Assembly (NCBI GenBank): GCA_032768795.1
Contig: CP136497.1
Span: 2,501 to 66,500, forward strand
DNA from: Tremella fuciformis
Lineage: Eukaryota; Basidiomycota; Tremellomycetes; Tremellales; Tremellaceae
Direction: 5' to 3'
DNA length: 64,000 nt
This document shows, one piece after another, positions 30,635 to 43,400 of this stretch (position 1 is its first letter; every line of letters begins with the position of its first letter). The position numbers and the translations under genes were made by a program. Below the pieces are notes generated by a model. The model searched no databases. It worked only from the letters and a program-made list of their open reading frames with translations, and had not been told where the DNA came from.

Positions 30635-32814
30635 TCACCTGGTCTTGACACCATCGCGCTGCACATTGCAAGAAATCAGTCCTGCGCCGCTGCCCCGCCG
30701 CTTCGCTTCGACAGACTCCTGGCGGCCTCGCATTGATGATGTCATGTGAGAATGGATACCTGGCCCATCAGCAGAAAGGCTTGTCAGTACCACCCGCGAG
30801 CTCACCTCGCCAGAATAACCTGTGCCTCGAGCTGGTATCGTACGGCTGTATGGCTGTGGCTCCTTCGGCGGTGAAGATCAAGGCTTGCGGATCTTTCGCG
30901 CTATACAGCGACCATCCTAGCCCGTGTGAACACTCGATGTCCGTCATAGCCGCGTCTGGACTCACCCGGCGCAGTCTCGCCGCTCATCCCAAACCTAGCC
31001 ACCATGTTTGAGATGTTTGTGGCCGATTTCCCCTCGACCGACGCTTCCTCGCCGCTCCACAGAAGATCGACATCGAAGAGGAAGGGCAGGGATACCGAGT
31101 GACTGTGCCAATCAGCCTCGGACTCTACCCAACAGCGCTGTGTTGACTCACCAAGCGCCGAGATCGACGTGCTTGTTCATCATCGCAATCCGGGTTTCGA
31201 TCGAGTACCGATGCACCTGTACGCCCGAGTCGACAAGGGCATCGGCCAGCTCGTCTATCGGGGCCAAGAAGAGACAGTTGGAGATAATCTCTGCGGATGG
31301 GAGGGAGTCCCAACTCTCACCGCTCGTTCCGATGTAGTGCTCTTTGATCTCGGCCGTGGCATGCGGAAACGCGCTCAACACGAAACCGTGAGACGGTGGA
31401 GGAAAAACGTGCTCGAACAGCCTCCCCTCTTCCATCATTGAGCCGAGGAGGATTGCCTCGACGTATGGGTTCATCTTTCCTGCCTGGATCATCGTCACCG
31501 GATGATCGACATATATGGCGCCTTCCCCGTGCTCTACGCAAAGCCTCGAAGCCCGTGGAGGGATCCCGTCAAAGCCAGACATCACTGTTTGCGCATCGAG
31601 TTCGCGCAGGGCCTCAAGGCGCGAAGCCGGAGTAGGGTGCGTCTTGGCGGTGATCCCATGTCTTGCAAGAAGCTTGTGATACGTTTGGTCGGCTTCCGCG
31701 ACGGTGAGTGGTGGCTGCAGCGTCATTTACTTTCTGGGCAACATTGGAGCAACATTCGGGACGCACGATGGTGCTCGCCGCGCCGGACTGTAGGATCGCC
31801 CGTTTGAACAGCCGAGCCGGATGCAGGCAGAGCGAGTTGCACAGTACGGCACCTTAAGGAGCGTCAGCCTAGCCCCTCACACGAGCTGGTCTTATTGACC
31901 GGCACTTTCGCCGTAGATGGTGACATTGTCGGGATCGCCTCCAAAGGCGGCTATGTTGCCGCGTATCCACTCAAGCCAAGCAACGCAATCGTATAAACCT
32001 GTCAATGGGTAAGCCTCGACACGCAATGCATCTTCCAAAGACTGCACCGAAATTGCCGACAGCCTTCCCGCCGGCCTCTTCAGCCAGATCAAGGCAGTTC
32101 AGAAAGCCAAAGACGTTGAGGCGATAGTTCGCAGCGACAACGATCACTCTCCGGCCCCTCTCGGCCTGTTTTCTGATGAAGCGCGTCGGATCATTGACGA
32201 TATTGCATGACGTGCCGAATATCAGCCCACCACCGCTGTAACGCATCAGCAGGCGGGTCAGCGGCCCGTGTCAGTGCCCCTCACTGTATCCACGCCTGTA
32301 TTTAAGCACTGATTGAGAAGTACCGGAAGGCGTACCAGGACGGGCAACTTTTCCCCCGGCTCGTAGTCGCCCGGGGCATAGATATGGGTCAAGAACGAGT
32401 CTTCGCTACTGGGCAGTCGCGATCCCCTATGGGGAATACCGTTATTCGTGAACAGAATATCACCGTTCGTATCTTCGGGTGCGGGAAAGACAGTTCTAGG
32501 CGAGATCAGTCATTGAAGATTGACAGCACGCACCCAAAGTCGTAGCACTCCAACGGCTTCTCCCAGGCTGTGCGAGGTGTGCATCGCTTCCACCTCTCTG
32601 CCTGCCCATACGGTATGCCCTTCAATGAACTCGAACACGCTGCTCTTTGAGAAGAGACACTCACCAGCCATTTGGCGACTGGAGGCTTACCCCCCTCCTC
32701 CCCTCCAAGGGCGCTCGGCGCGTGTGAAGCATCGGCAAAGTCGAAAGTGTCGTGGAATCCGAGGATGGGCCCGGATGTCGTTTGCACAAGAAGCGGGCTC
32801 GACAGAGCAGGCAT
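30635..32814 (-). CDS. Type-B carboxylesterase / lipase
   Basis: The start at 32814 ([26 protein letters not shown]) has the N-terminal strand pair of the family. After an intron, [12 protein letters not shown] matches the canonical F-x-GIPYA box. An oxyanion-region equivalent (YSGGGLIFG) precedes [47 protein letters not shown] (nucleophilic Ser in GESAG) and a C-terminal half including [46 protein letters not shown] and [18 protein letters not shown] last intron (GTGAGC...GCCAG near 30790) extends the frame to DGVKTR-stop at 30635; its 3' relative at 24365 supports this ending. No clear secretion signal is seen. It would hydrolyse carboxylic esters; the substrate is unknown. Confidence 0.82.
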
Positions 32815-33437
32815 GTTTTACGTTCAAAGTTGGGCACTGCGAGTTGAGCGCTACTGTAGGACTTTTGACATCGGCTGAGTTGCATAGTTACATAACAGCA
32901 ACCTTCGGGCGTGAGCCGGTCAGTTCAGGCGGATTGCACGGGGATTGAGGCTGATTCGACAACGCCAAGCAAACAAACCCGCTAAAGTGGCGATGACTAC
33001 CGCCTCTCGCCCCACACGGCCTTCCCGTTTCCTTTGGGTGTCTCCTGGAGAGAACCTTTTGCCGGCGGCCCCCTTCAGGGGTTTCACAAGGTCGTGGTCA
33101 ACTAATAGTCGCGGTTTGGGCAGGGTTTGTGATGAGCCGAGTTCGGCCGTAAATAAGAGCCGGAATGCCCGCGGTCTGCTTCCCCGCCGGTCCTCCATGG
33201 ACGGTGGCATCTTGTAGCGTGCCCCGTGGGAGCAAGGATGAGAAATCCAGGCCCAGTAGCCTGAGTCGCGGTTTGGTCGCTCGATCACCCTGCACCCCTC
33301 CATGGCGCCCCAGCTCTTCCAAGGCCATGATCAGCCTGAACCACCCTAATTGTCCGGCGTGGCGTCCATGGTTGGAAATTCCTCAGTGTGAGTACCCGTA
33401 CTCGTCGCTTGCTTCTCAAGATATATAGTGGTAGCTG
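32815..33437. other. Intergenic, no gene seen
   Basis: About 620 bp between the divergently oriented esterase and sugar porter. Short frames on both strands lack domains. It probably holds both promoters; no strong motif was noticed. Confidence 0.5.
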
Positions 33438-35505
33438 ATGAGAGACCCGGAGCACAAAGCCCAACTAGAACTGCAAGGACTGTACAAGATGTCGACGACT
33501 GCTGGAAACTCTGCGCTCGCCGCCAAGCTCCCGCACTGGTCCTCCTGGCAGAGTGAGTTTCCCTGCACCTACCCGGCTCTGTTGGGTATTTCCGCCTGTG
33601 ACTCACGGATGCCAGACAATGCCGCCAAATCGTGGTGGAACGACAAGGGTCTCCGACGATGCATGTTCATCATCATCGCCCTTTACGGCTCCGTCTTTGC
33701 CTTTGGATACGATGGCGCACTCATCAGCTCCGTCCAAGCGCAACCCTCCTGGGAAAAGTGAGTTTACCCATGCAGGCTGCAGACCGATGTGGCGAGGCCG
33801 CCCGCTAACGGCCGCCAGGGCATTCGACAACCCGACCAGCTGGCGCCTAGGTGTCATTTCCAGCTCGTACCTGTTTCCGCAACTGCCGTTCCCCTTCCTC
33901 GGCTCGTGGCTCATGGACAAATACGGCCGGAAGCCCGTAATCTTCATCGCCTCGGTTCTCGGTGTGAGGATCGCGAGCCGATCCATCGAAGTCGTATGCT
34001 GACTCTCTCCACAGATTGTTGGACCACTGATCTCTGGACTTGGTCACAACGAAGCGAGCTTCATCTCCGGAAGGATAGTCACAGGGTGAGTGACTGACAG
34101 ACATCGCAGCCTGTGCCACACGTTCACGACTACTGTCAGTGACAAGGGACTGACGGTCAAGTATCTCCGCCGCCCTCTACATGGTCGCCGCGCCCAGTCT
34201 CGTCGCCGAGATCGCGCATCCCCGTTTCCGGCACGCCGTGCAGGGCAGCTATTATTCGGGTTACTTTGTCGGATCTTTCATTTGCGGCTGGGTCGGCTTC
34301 GGCTGCGTCACTTGGGACAGCGATTGGTCTTGGCGCGTATTGACCATCCTGCAGTGCCTCGGCTGCATTCCGCTCCTCTTCCTGAGCCCATTCGCGTGGA
34401 TGACCGAGTCCCCGCGTTGGCTTGTCAAAAAGGGTCGCAACTCCGACGCGCTCCGAATCCTCGCCGACCTCCACGGCAACGGTGACGAGAACGACGAGCT
34501 TGTCCGCCACGAGATGTCCGAAATCGTTGCTGCCGTCGAATTTGATGGGCAGATCGTCGAGGGGAGGTTCCGCGACTTCCTTACGACCAAAGGGAACCGG
34601 CACCGCCTGGCATGTGTCATTTGGTTCGCATGGGCGCTGTGCATGAGCGGTGTGGGTATTCTGTGAAGTAGACCAAGTGTTGAGGCTGATGGCTTCGCAG
34701 AACAACCTTCTCGCATATTACCTTCCCGTCATCCTCGTCAGCATCGGTTTTACCGACTCTCTGAAGATCCAAGGCCTGCTTGCGGGCAATTCAGCTTGGG
34801 CACTGGTTGTGTCCCTCATTGGAGGACAGCTCCTCGAGCGCCTGGGCCGGCGCAAGCTGCTACTCTACGGCTCAGTCCTGACGGTCCTCATGTTCGCCGG
34901 GTTCACGGGTTCGACGGTCAGTTTCTGCCGGTATCTCGTAGGTGACATTAGTCGGGATGCTGATACCAAAGGCCGGCTTCGTGGAGTCCGGGTCCGCCCC
35001 CGCGGGCAAACTAGCCATCGCTTTTCTCTTCTTCTTCGGCGGGTCGTTCGTTCTCTGGGGGTTCCCGCTGCCGTACACATGTGAGCACTCTCCTTCAACC
35101 GTGAGCAGCCGCTCACCAACGCCCTGCAGACGTCCCAGAGATCCTCCCGTTTCACTTGAGGGGTAAAGGCTTGGCCATTTACCAGATTGTCACCAATGGC
35201 GGAGCCCTGTACAACTCTTTGGGTGAGTGGTGGCTTGGAGCGCATCGTCCGATTCGAGAACCCGTGCTGACATCGTCTCAGTCAACGCCACAGCCATCGA
35301 AGCGATCGGCTGGAAGTATTATTGCATGTTCCTCGCCTTCCTAGTGATCCAGACCATCATCGCCTATTTTCTCATCATCGAGACCAAGGGACTTACTCTG
35401 GAGGACATTGCTGTCTTATTCGACGGCGCATCGGCTCACGTTGCGGCGGCGACAGTCAGCAAGGAGGACGAGAAGATGGAAGAGGCGCAGCTGGAACTTG
35501 CTTAG
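33438..35505 (+). CDS. MFS sugar porter (lactose permease/hexose transporter type)
   Basis: The start is at 33438 or the in-frame Met at 33489 (MSTTAGNSALAAKLPHW). Exons then give GLRRCMFIIIALYGSVFAFGYDGALISSV (TM1 with the GYD sugar-porter motif), SYLFPQLPFPFLGSWLMDKYGRKPVIFIA (DRxGRR-like loop), PSLVAEIAHPRFRHAVQGSYYSGYF (PESPR-family mid loops), FAWMTESPRWLVKKGR, LLAYYLPVILVSIGFTD, LERLGRRKLLLYGSV, FPLPYTYVPEILPFHLRGKGLA and PETKG-like IETKGLTLEDIAVLFDG. About 12 TM segments over eight or so exons with short introns. It would move a sugar across the plasma membrane, and its place beside a MAL-like locus suggests disaccharide or hexose uptake. The end at 35505 is convergent with the alpha-glucoside permease. 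Confidence 0.88.
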
Positions 35506-35594
35506 GGCATGCTGTTCGATTCGGCTACAGTAGCGATATTGAGAAAATCCGCATTGAGGCTGCACCGTTGGGTCGGAGAGAGCCGATCAGGTGC

Positions 35595-35640
35595 GGGAAG
35601 GGGGGGCGGGGGGGGGGGGGGGAGGGGTGGTGGAGGGGGA
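35595..35640 (+). repeat. Poly-G tract
   Basis: A G-rich run with an uninterrupted block of at least 15 G flanked by further G-runs lies between two convergent genes. It could form G-quadruplex structure and is prone to length errors in sequencing. Confidence 0.85.
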
Positions 35641-35757
35641 AAGTCACGATATGTGATCGTAAGCTCTATGCATTTGCACAGCGTAGGGCTGGTCACCACC
35701 GCCTTGGTATAGAATCCCTTTGCTTAGTTACGGGAGCTTTAGAAAAGTGTGCTCTTG

Positions 35758-37912
35758 TCAGGCATGCACGTGCCTCTCACGCAACTCGATCTCCTCTTTT
35801 TCCGCCTCGGCGAGCTTGGTCATCGCTACCGCGTCCAGGTCTCCATTCCCATGCGCACCCTCCTGTTCGCTCTGAAACTGGTCGACTTTGGTGGAAGCGA
35901 ATCGCCATGCGGGAACCTTGTTTTCGAATAGCACATCGAGCTCGCCTGTCCAGAGGTGGTTAGCAAGCGCCAGACAGTCTCGACCCTACGAGCGCACCTG
36001 GGGTTCTCCCTTTGGTCTCGGGTAGTCGAAAAATGACCCAGAACAGAGTGATCAAACACGTCCCCGCCCAGAAAAGACCACTCTTTGCCTGCCAGTTCCA
36101 TTCCAGCGGGTTGATCATGTAAGGCAAAATGACGAGAACAACGATCAACCCGACATTGTACGCTGATCGAGCAATCCTGAGCAGGTCAGCAGTTTTTCGA
36201 AGTCATGCGAGCTCACGCTATGGTCTTGACTCGGAGCCGCGTGGATGGAGTCTCCGCGACCAGAATGTAGCAAGCTGGACCCAGTGTGCCTACTGTGAGC
36301 GCGAGGCATGGCGGGAAACCACTCGCCCACCATCGTACACTGCAGCCCAGAACAGAAGCAGCCCACCGACGGCCCAGCTGTGCGGTCAGGAGTGATCGAG
36401 TCTTTGGCGCAAGACTTGCCCTGATTTAGAATGATCCGTCATCCACCCCAAGCCCCCGATGACAATCAATATGACCAGCAGAATGCCTAGACCGACCAGG
36501 TACAGTCGCCGCCTGCCTACATGCGCGAGAAGTAGCTGTGTGTCTTAGAGAACTGGCCTTCTCGCCAAAAGCTCGGCTCAACTCACCCATGCTACCAAGG
36601 TTCCGACGACCCCGATGGCCGACTGCGAAACTGCAAGGGTGAATGAATCTGAGACGTCGACTCCGGCCTGCAAGAGGAAATATGCGGCGTAAAACGAGAG
36701 ACCTGACCTCCAGCGCTACTTTACGCACCGTGTATGGGCACTTACCGCTACCGCATGTGACTTGGCTAATCCATGCCCCGACCGCGACCTCTGTCCTTCG
36801 GCGGTCATGGCCTTTGAAGCACTCGTGGTAGCTGGTGTCGATGGCCATGGATGCCTCCACAGCATTGGTGTATATCATCAGGTTGACCGTGTCCTCGACT
36901 GCCTGTGGCGTGGTCGAGGCGGTGAGCCGTTGAACGCTGTTGATGGCCTCAGGGACTTTGTTCCGGCGGACAAGATAGGCAGGGGATTCTGGCGCAAAAA
37001 TGACCCCGGGGATGAGCAAAGCCGGGAATATCCCTGCGTGGTCAGGAGTGGCTGACCTTTCCCGCCTGACACATCACTGACACTGTAACATGAAAGGCAA
37101 GCGGTAGCCCCACTGAGACGTCCATGTGACGAGACCGCGGAGGACACCTTGCGCCAGAAGCTGACCAAAGACCCAAGACAAGTTGACATAAGTGGTGAGG
37201 TACGGACGTAGGTTCAGAGGGGTGATGTCGGCGGCGTATGAGGTGGTCAAGGTCTGGAAGATTCCCCACGGAATGCTGAACGTGTTAGCCGATAGGGAGG
37301 CTGTCTCAGCCTACGTACCCCTGCAAGATTTGACCAGCAAGAAGCGTCTGAATGTTCGTAGCGAACGACGGGATAAAGATGGTCGCCGTCATTAGCACAA
37401 GCTGCCGACATTAGGATCCCCCTACCCAACTGCAGGCGAAACACCCACTCCGAACAACATCGTCGGCTTGTAACCAAAGTGATCGCAAGCCCAACCGTTG
37501 AGAAACAGACCGATGATAGAGCCGATCTGCCCTGCCACAGACAACCCTGTCTGCCAAGCAGCTGTGACTGTGTATGTGCCCGTAAGGCCGATCTGTTCAC
37601 CGTATTTTGAGGCGAATGCTGGCAAGGCGTAAAAGTTCCCGATGAGTGCCGTGTCATAGCCTTCCATGATCCTGTGTGCTAGTGAGCGAGAGGACGACGA
37701 GGGGGACCGCCAAGTGATGCTGCTCACAAAGCCGTGGAGAATAGCATGGACCATAGCACCGCAGGCCAGTTGGCTCGAACGGCGTGTCGAATCGTTTCGC
37801 CCTTTTGGCTCTCGGTCGCCCGGCGAGCTCCAACGAGAACGTGCTCAAAGTTGGGCACCAGCTCTCGTGCCCTGTCGAGGACTTCTTGCTCCACAAAAGC
37901 GAGATCGGACAT
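35758..37912 (-). CDS. Alpha-glucoside (maltose-type) permease, MFS sugar porter
   Basis: The start at 37912 begins MSDLAFVEQEVLDRARELVPNF, the long acidic N-terminus usual in fungal maltose permeases, then NWPAVLWSMLFSTAL and IMEGYDTALIGNFYALPAFASKYG, a near-diagnostic EGYD loop for alpha-glucoside:H+ symporters. Later segments are GLSVAGQIGSIIGLFLNGWACDHFGYKPTM, FAPESPAYLVRRNK, MAIDTSYHECFKGHDRRRTEVAV, LPETKGRT and ELDVLFENKVPAWRF, with an acidic C-terminal tail to the stop at 35758. About nine short introns are implied. It is divergent from an alpha-glucosidase across 508 bp, the classic MAL arrangement, and would import maltose, isomaltose or trehalose-like substrates. Confidence 0.88.
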
Positions 37913-38420
37913 GTCGCGGGCGAGATTTCAGAGATCTGGGGTCCCGTCGATGCCACTGGGCCCCCCGGTTCATGTCTTTATAAGTGCGCTCGCGGCCTCC
38001 TGACTTGATGATGGTGCATGGGCTCGCATTGCGTGGGCCGCACCGGAGATCCCAAACGCCACAAAGCATTTGACGATACTTAGCTCGGGCATCCCGACAC
38101 TGAATGGTTCGGACACACCGACCGCCATCGCATTGCCAATCTGTTGTGGCACTTCAGATTATAAGGCTGCGGATTGTCACCAACTGGAACTATTGCCAAC
38201 GGATCAGGGCGATCTGCGTGAGGTAATTGCCGATGACGTGTGGCATGCTGCAATTGTGCCACAACACATTTGTCATTCAACACGTCTTGGGATCGTGGCC
38301 AGATCACTCGGTAATGCGTCGCCGAGGCTCATTAAGTTCCCCACGAACCCCCCTGCCTAGCTACCTCCTCTCACAGCCAAAAGAAGCAACAACCTCCACT
38401 CGCTAAGAACTAGGTGACCG
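37913..38420. promoter_or_regulatory. Divergent MAL-like promoter
   Basis: This 508-bp region separates the alpha-glucoside permease and alpha-glucosidase starts. It contains a CGG-N5-CCG palindrome at 38110-38120, next to a further CCG, and a GGTGACCGAT box at 38414-38423 overlapping the alpha-glucosidase start. Both resemble Zn2Cys6 half sites; function is inferred. Confidence 0.45.
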
Positions 38421-40359
<1,939 letters not shown>

Positions 40360-40407
40360 TTGAGCCTCCCAACACTCCCACTCGAAATTAGGTCGTTCTG
40401 GGTTGCT

Positions 40408-43400
40408 TTAGGTCGAAGTAGGGAAGAGGTGGAAGCGCAGGGCGTTGTGGTTTCGCTGCAGGAGGTCCTGGAGACCTTTGAGATGCTCAAGGGCGCGATT
40501 TCCTGCCAGGATTGCTGGTTCAACATCGTTGATAGCTTGATTGACGCTCTCAAGGGAGGTGGCGATGATACCAAAGGCTGCAAGTCGATTAAAGTGCTGT
40601 TCAGCATCGCTTGCAGGTGCTGAGTCGCTTCCAGCAGCCTTGGATCGAGTTGTGCGCTTCTGCTTTGTCGCTTTCTCTCTCTCTTTCTCCCTCTCTTTCT
40701 CAGCGTCCTTGATTTCCTCTGCAGCTTCCAGTAACTCCTCCATCGCCATCTCTAGCCCCTTTCCATCGTCGTTTTCAAGTACCTCTCCAAGATCCTCCAC
40801 CTGCGCTTTCCCAGCATCGTTCCCAGTGGCTCTGAAGCTGTCTGGGATGTCGCTTGTGATGTCTTGAGCAAAGAGCTTCTGTAAGTTGAAGTTCTCAGGT
40901 TGTTTGATTCGGTTTATCGAGCACATGGCGTCCTTCCCACTCCCCACGCATCTGGAGCAAGCTGCAGGGCCATCCTTGGGCAGGATATAGCATGTGGCGT
41001 CGCTTTTATAGCAGGTTTCGCATCCTGGCTCTGCAATGGCGCCGTTTTTCTCGATTCCATCTGCTCTGAGTCGCTTTCTCTCGGTCTCTGCGGATATGGC
41101 GCTTTGGGAGAAGGGTGGGAGCGACATCTGGCGATTCTGCTGGCGATTCTGAGAGGAATAGGGCGCAAGCGAGGCTCTGAGGTTGGTTCTGACTGACTGT
41201 GATCGCTTTGGGGGCATGGCTGGTGAATGGACTTGTAGGAATTGCTGGAAACGAGTTAAAACGATGAGGGCGATGCTATCTTGTCTAGGGACAATGAATT
41301 GCCGGAGTTTCACTGTGTTTTGCCTTGTTTCTGCAATTTCCCTTCCAAGTGGCACGCTGAAAAGTCGTTTTGGTAGTGGCGCTTTGCTGCTACCGTCTAC
41401 CGCTCTCCTATTGCCAGAAAACCACTTTGAGGCACTTTGGAACCCCAAAAGCGAACACGTACCCCGACGTGTGTGCGGTCCCCTCGCCGGGTGGGCAGCC
41501 TGCAGCTGGCTTTCTCCTTCGGAGGGACTCCTACTCGGAGAGAGCTCTTGCAGAGGGCTACCGGTGAAAGGCAGCATAGCAAGAGCGGTAGCATAAGTGG
41601 CGACATCGGTAGTAGTGCCCTTCTTGATGGTGGTAGATGAACCAAGCCTGGTAGATGCAGTAGGCATCGGTGCTGATGGGGCTGTGAGCCCAAAACATGA
41701 CAGGAAACGTGCCATGTGTAGGGGCGGTAGCGACTTGGTCAATCCGTCTGCAATCATGGTAGCGGTTGGTGTGTACTTGACAGCAATGATTGCCTGCTCA
41801 ACCAGCTCGCGAAGGTAGTGGTAGCGTATGTCAATCTGCTTTGACCGGGTGTGACCTGTCGGATTTTCCGCAAGCGCAATGGACGCCTGATTGTCGCCAT
41901 AGAGTCTGACTGTGGACTTGACAGGGTAGCCAAGCTCCATTAGCAGTGAGCGTAGCCAGACTATTTCTCTTGCTGCTTGAGAGAGGGCGACATACTCCGC
42001 ATCTGCGGTAGCAATAGACACTGCTGGCTGTCGTTTTGATTGCCAGCTGACTGCGCCGCCCCAAAGGGTGAAGACGTAACCGCTGGTACACCGTCTGCTG
42101 TCGGGATCACTGGTACCATGGTCCGAGTCGCTGTACCCCTCTAGACTACCGTGGTCTGGATGGTAGGTAATACCAAGGTTGTGGGTATGTTGCAGGTAGC
42201 GGAACACATGTGTGACCGCAGTCCAGTGCTCTTCTGATGGATCACTTGCAAATCGTCCCAACATGCCTACTGCAAACGCAAGGTCTGGCCGGGTACCAAG
42301 CATGGCATACATGAGTGACCCCACAGCCGAAAGGTAGAGGTTCCTGTCGGCTGCTGGGGCACCTGGTTTGCGCTTGAACAGTACCTGTTTTGGTGGTAGC
42401 GGGGTTGATGCAGGCTTGCAATTATTGAAGCCAAATCGTTGCAGTACCGTGTCAATGTAATGTTGTTGACACAGGCGCAGCGTTCTCTTGGTACGATCAC
42501 GTTCGACTTGTAGACCAAGGATAAAGTGAAGCTCGCCAAGATCCTTCATCTCGTACTTGGTAGCCATTACGGACTTGAATTCGGTCATGAGATCAAGATT
42601 TGACGCAGCAATTGTGAGGTCGTCCACATAGACGCCTACAATGATGAGACCTCGGTGGTCCTGCCTGACATAGATAGAGTGATCGGACTTGAGTCGAATG
42701 AACCCTTGCAAGACCAAGGTGCTATCCAGGTTCCGGTACCAAGCACGAGGTGATTGTTTAAGCCCGTAGAGTGCTTTCTTCAACAACCAGACCATATTGT
42801 CCTTTTCTCGAAAGCCCTCGGGTTGCTCCATGTACACCAGCTCGTCGAGTACTCCATAGAGGAAAGCTGTCTTGACATCCATCTGATGTAGTTCCAGGTT
42901 GAACATTGCGGCAAGGGCAAGGATAACTCGAATCGACTGGAACTTGGCTACCGGTGCAAAAGTCTCCCCATAATCCACACCCTCTCGTTGGGTGAAGCCT
43001 CGAGCAACCACTCGTGCTTTGTGCTTGTCAAGCGAGCCATCCGCTTGATGTTTGGTCTTGAAGACCCACTTGGATGTGACAACCCGTCCACCGGCCTCTG
43101 AGCGAGGGACAAGCTTGAAGACACCGGCAGCAACAAGTGATCCCATCTCCTCCTTGGCTGCCTCCTGCCAGTTTGCAGCATAAGGAGAACTCATTGCTTC
43201 GTCCCATGACTTTGGATCATCCAGCACTTCTGCCCATGTTGCTAGAGCAACTGGAGATAGGCTTGTTGGCCAGCCTGGTAGTCGAGGATCTGATGGATGA
43301 TAGTCAGGCTCGCCCGGCCGTCCAAGAAAATCGTGAAGCTCGTCCTCATAGCTGATCTGAGGTGGGATGGCGGTAGCAAAGGTTGCCTGACCCCGGTATG

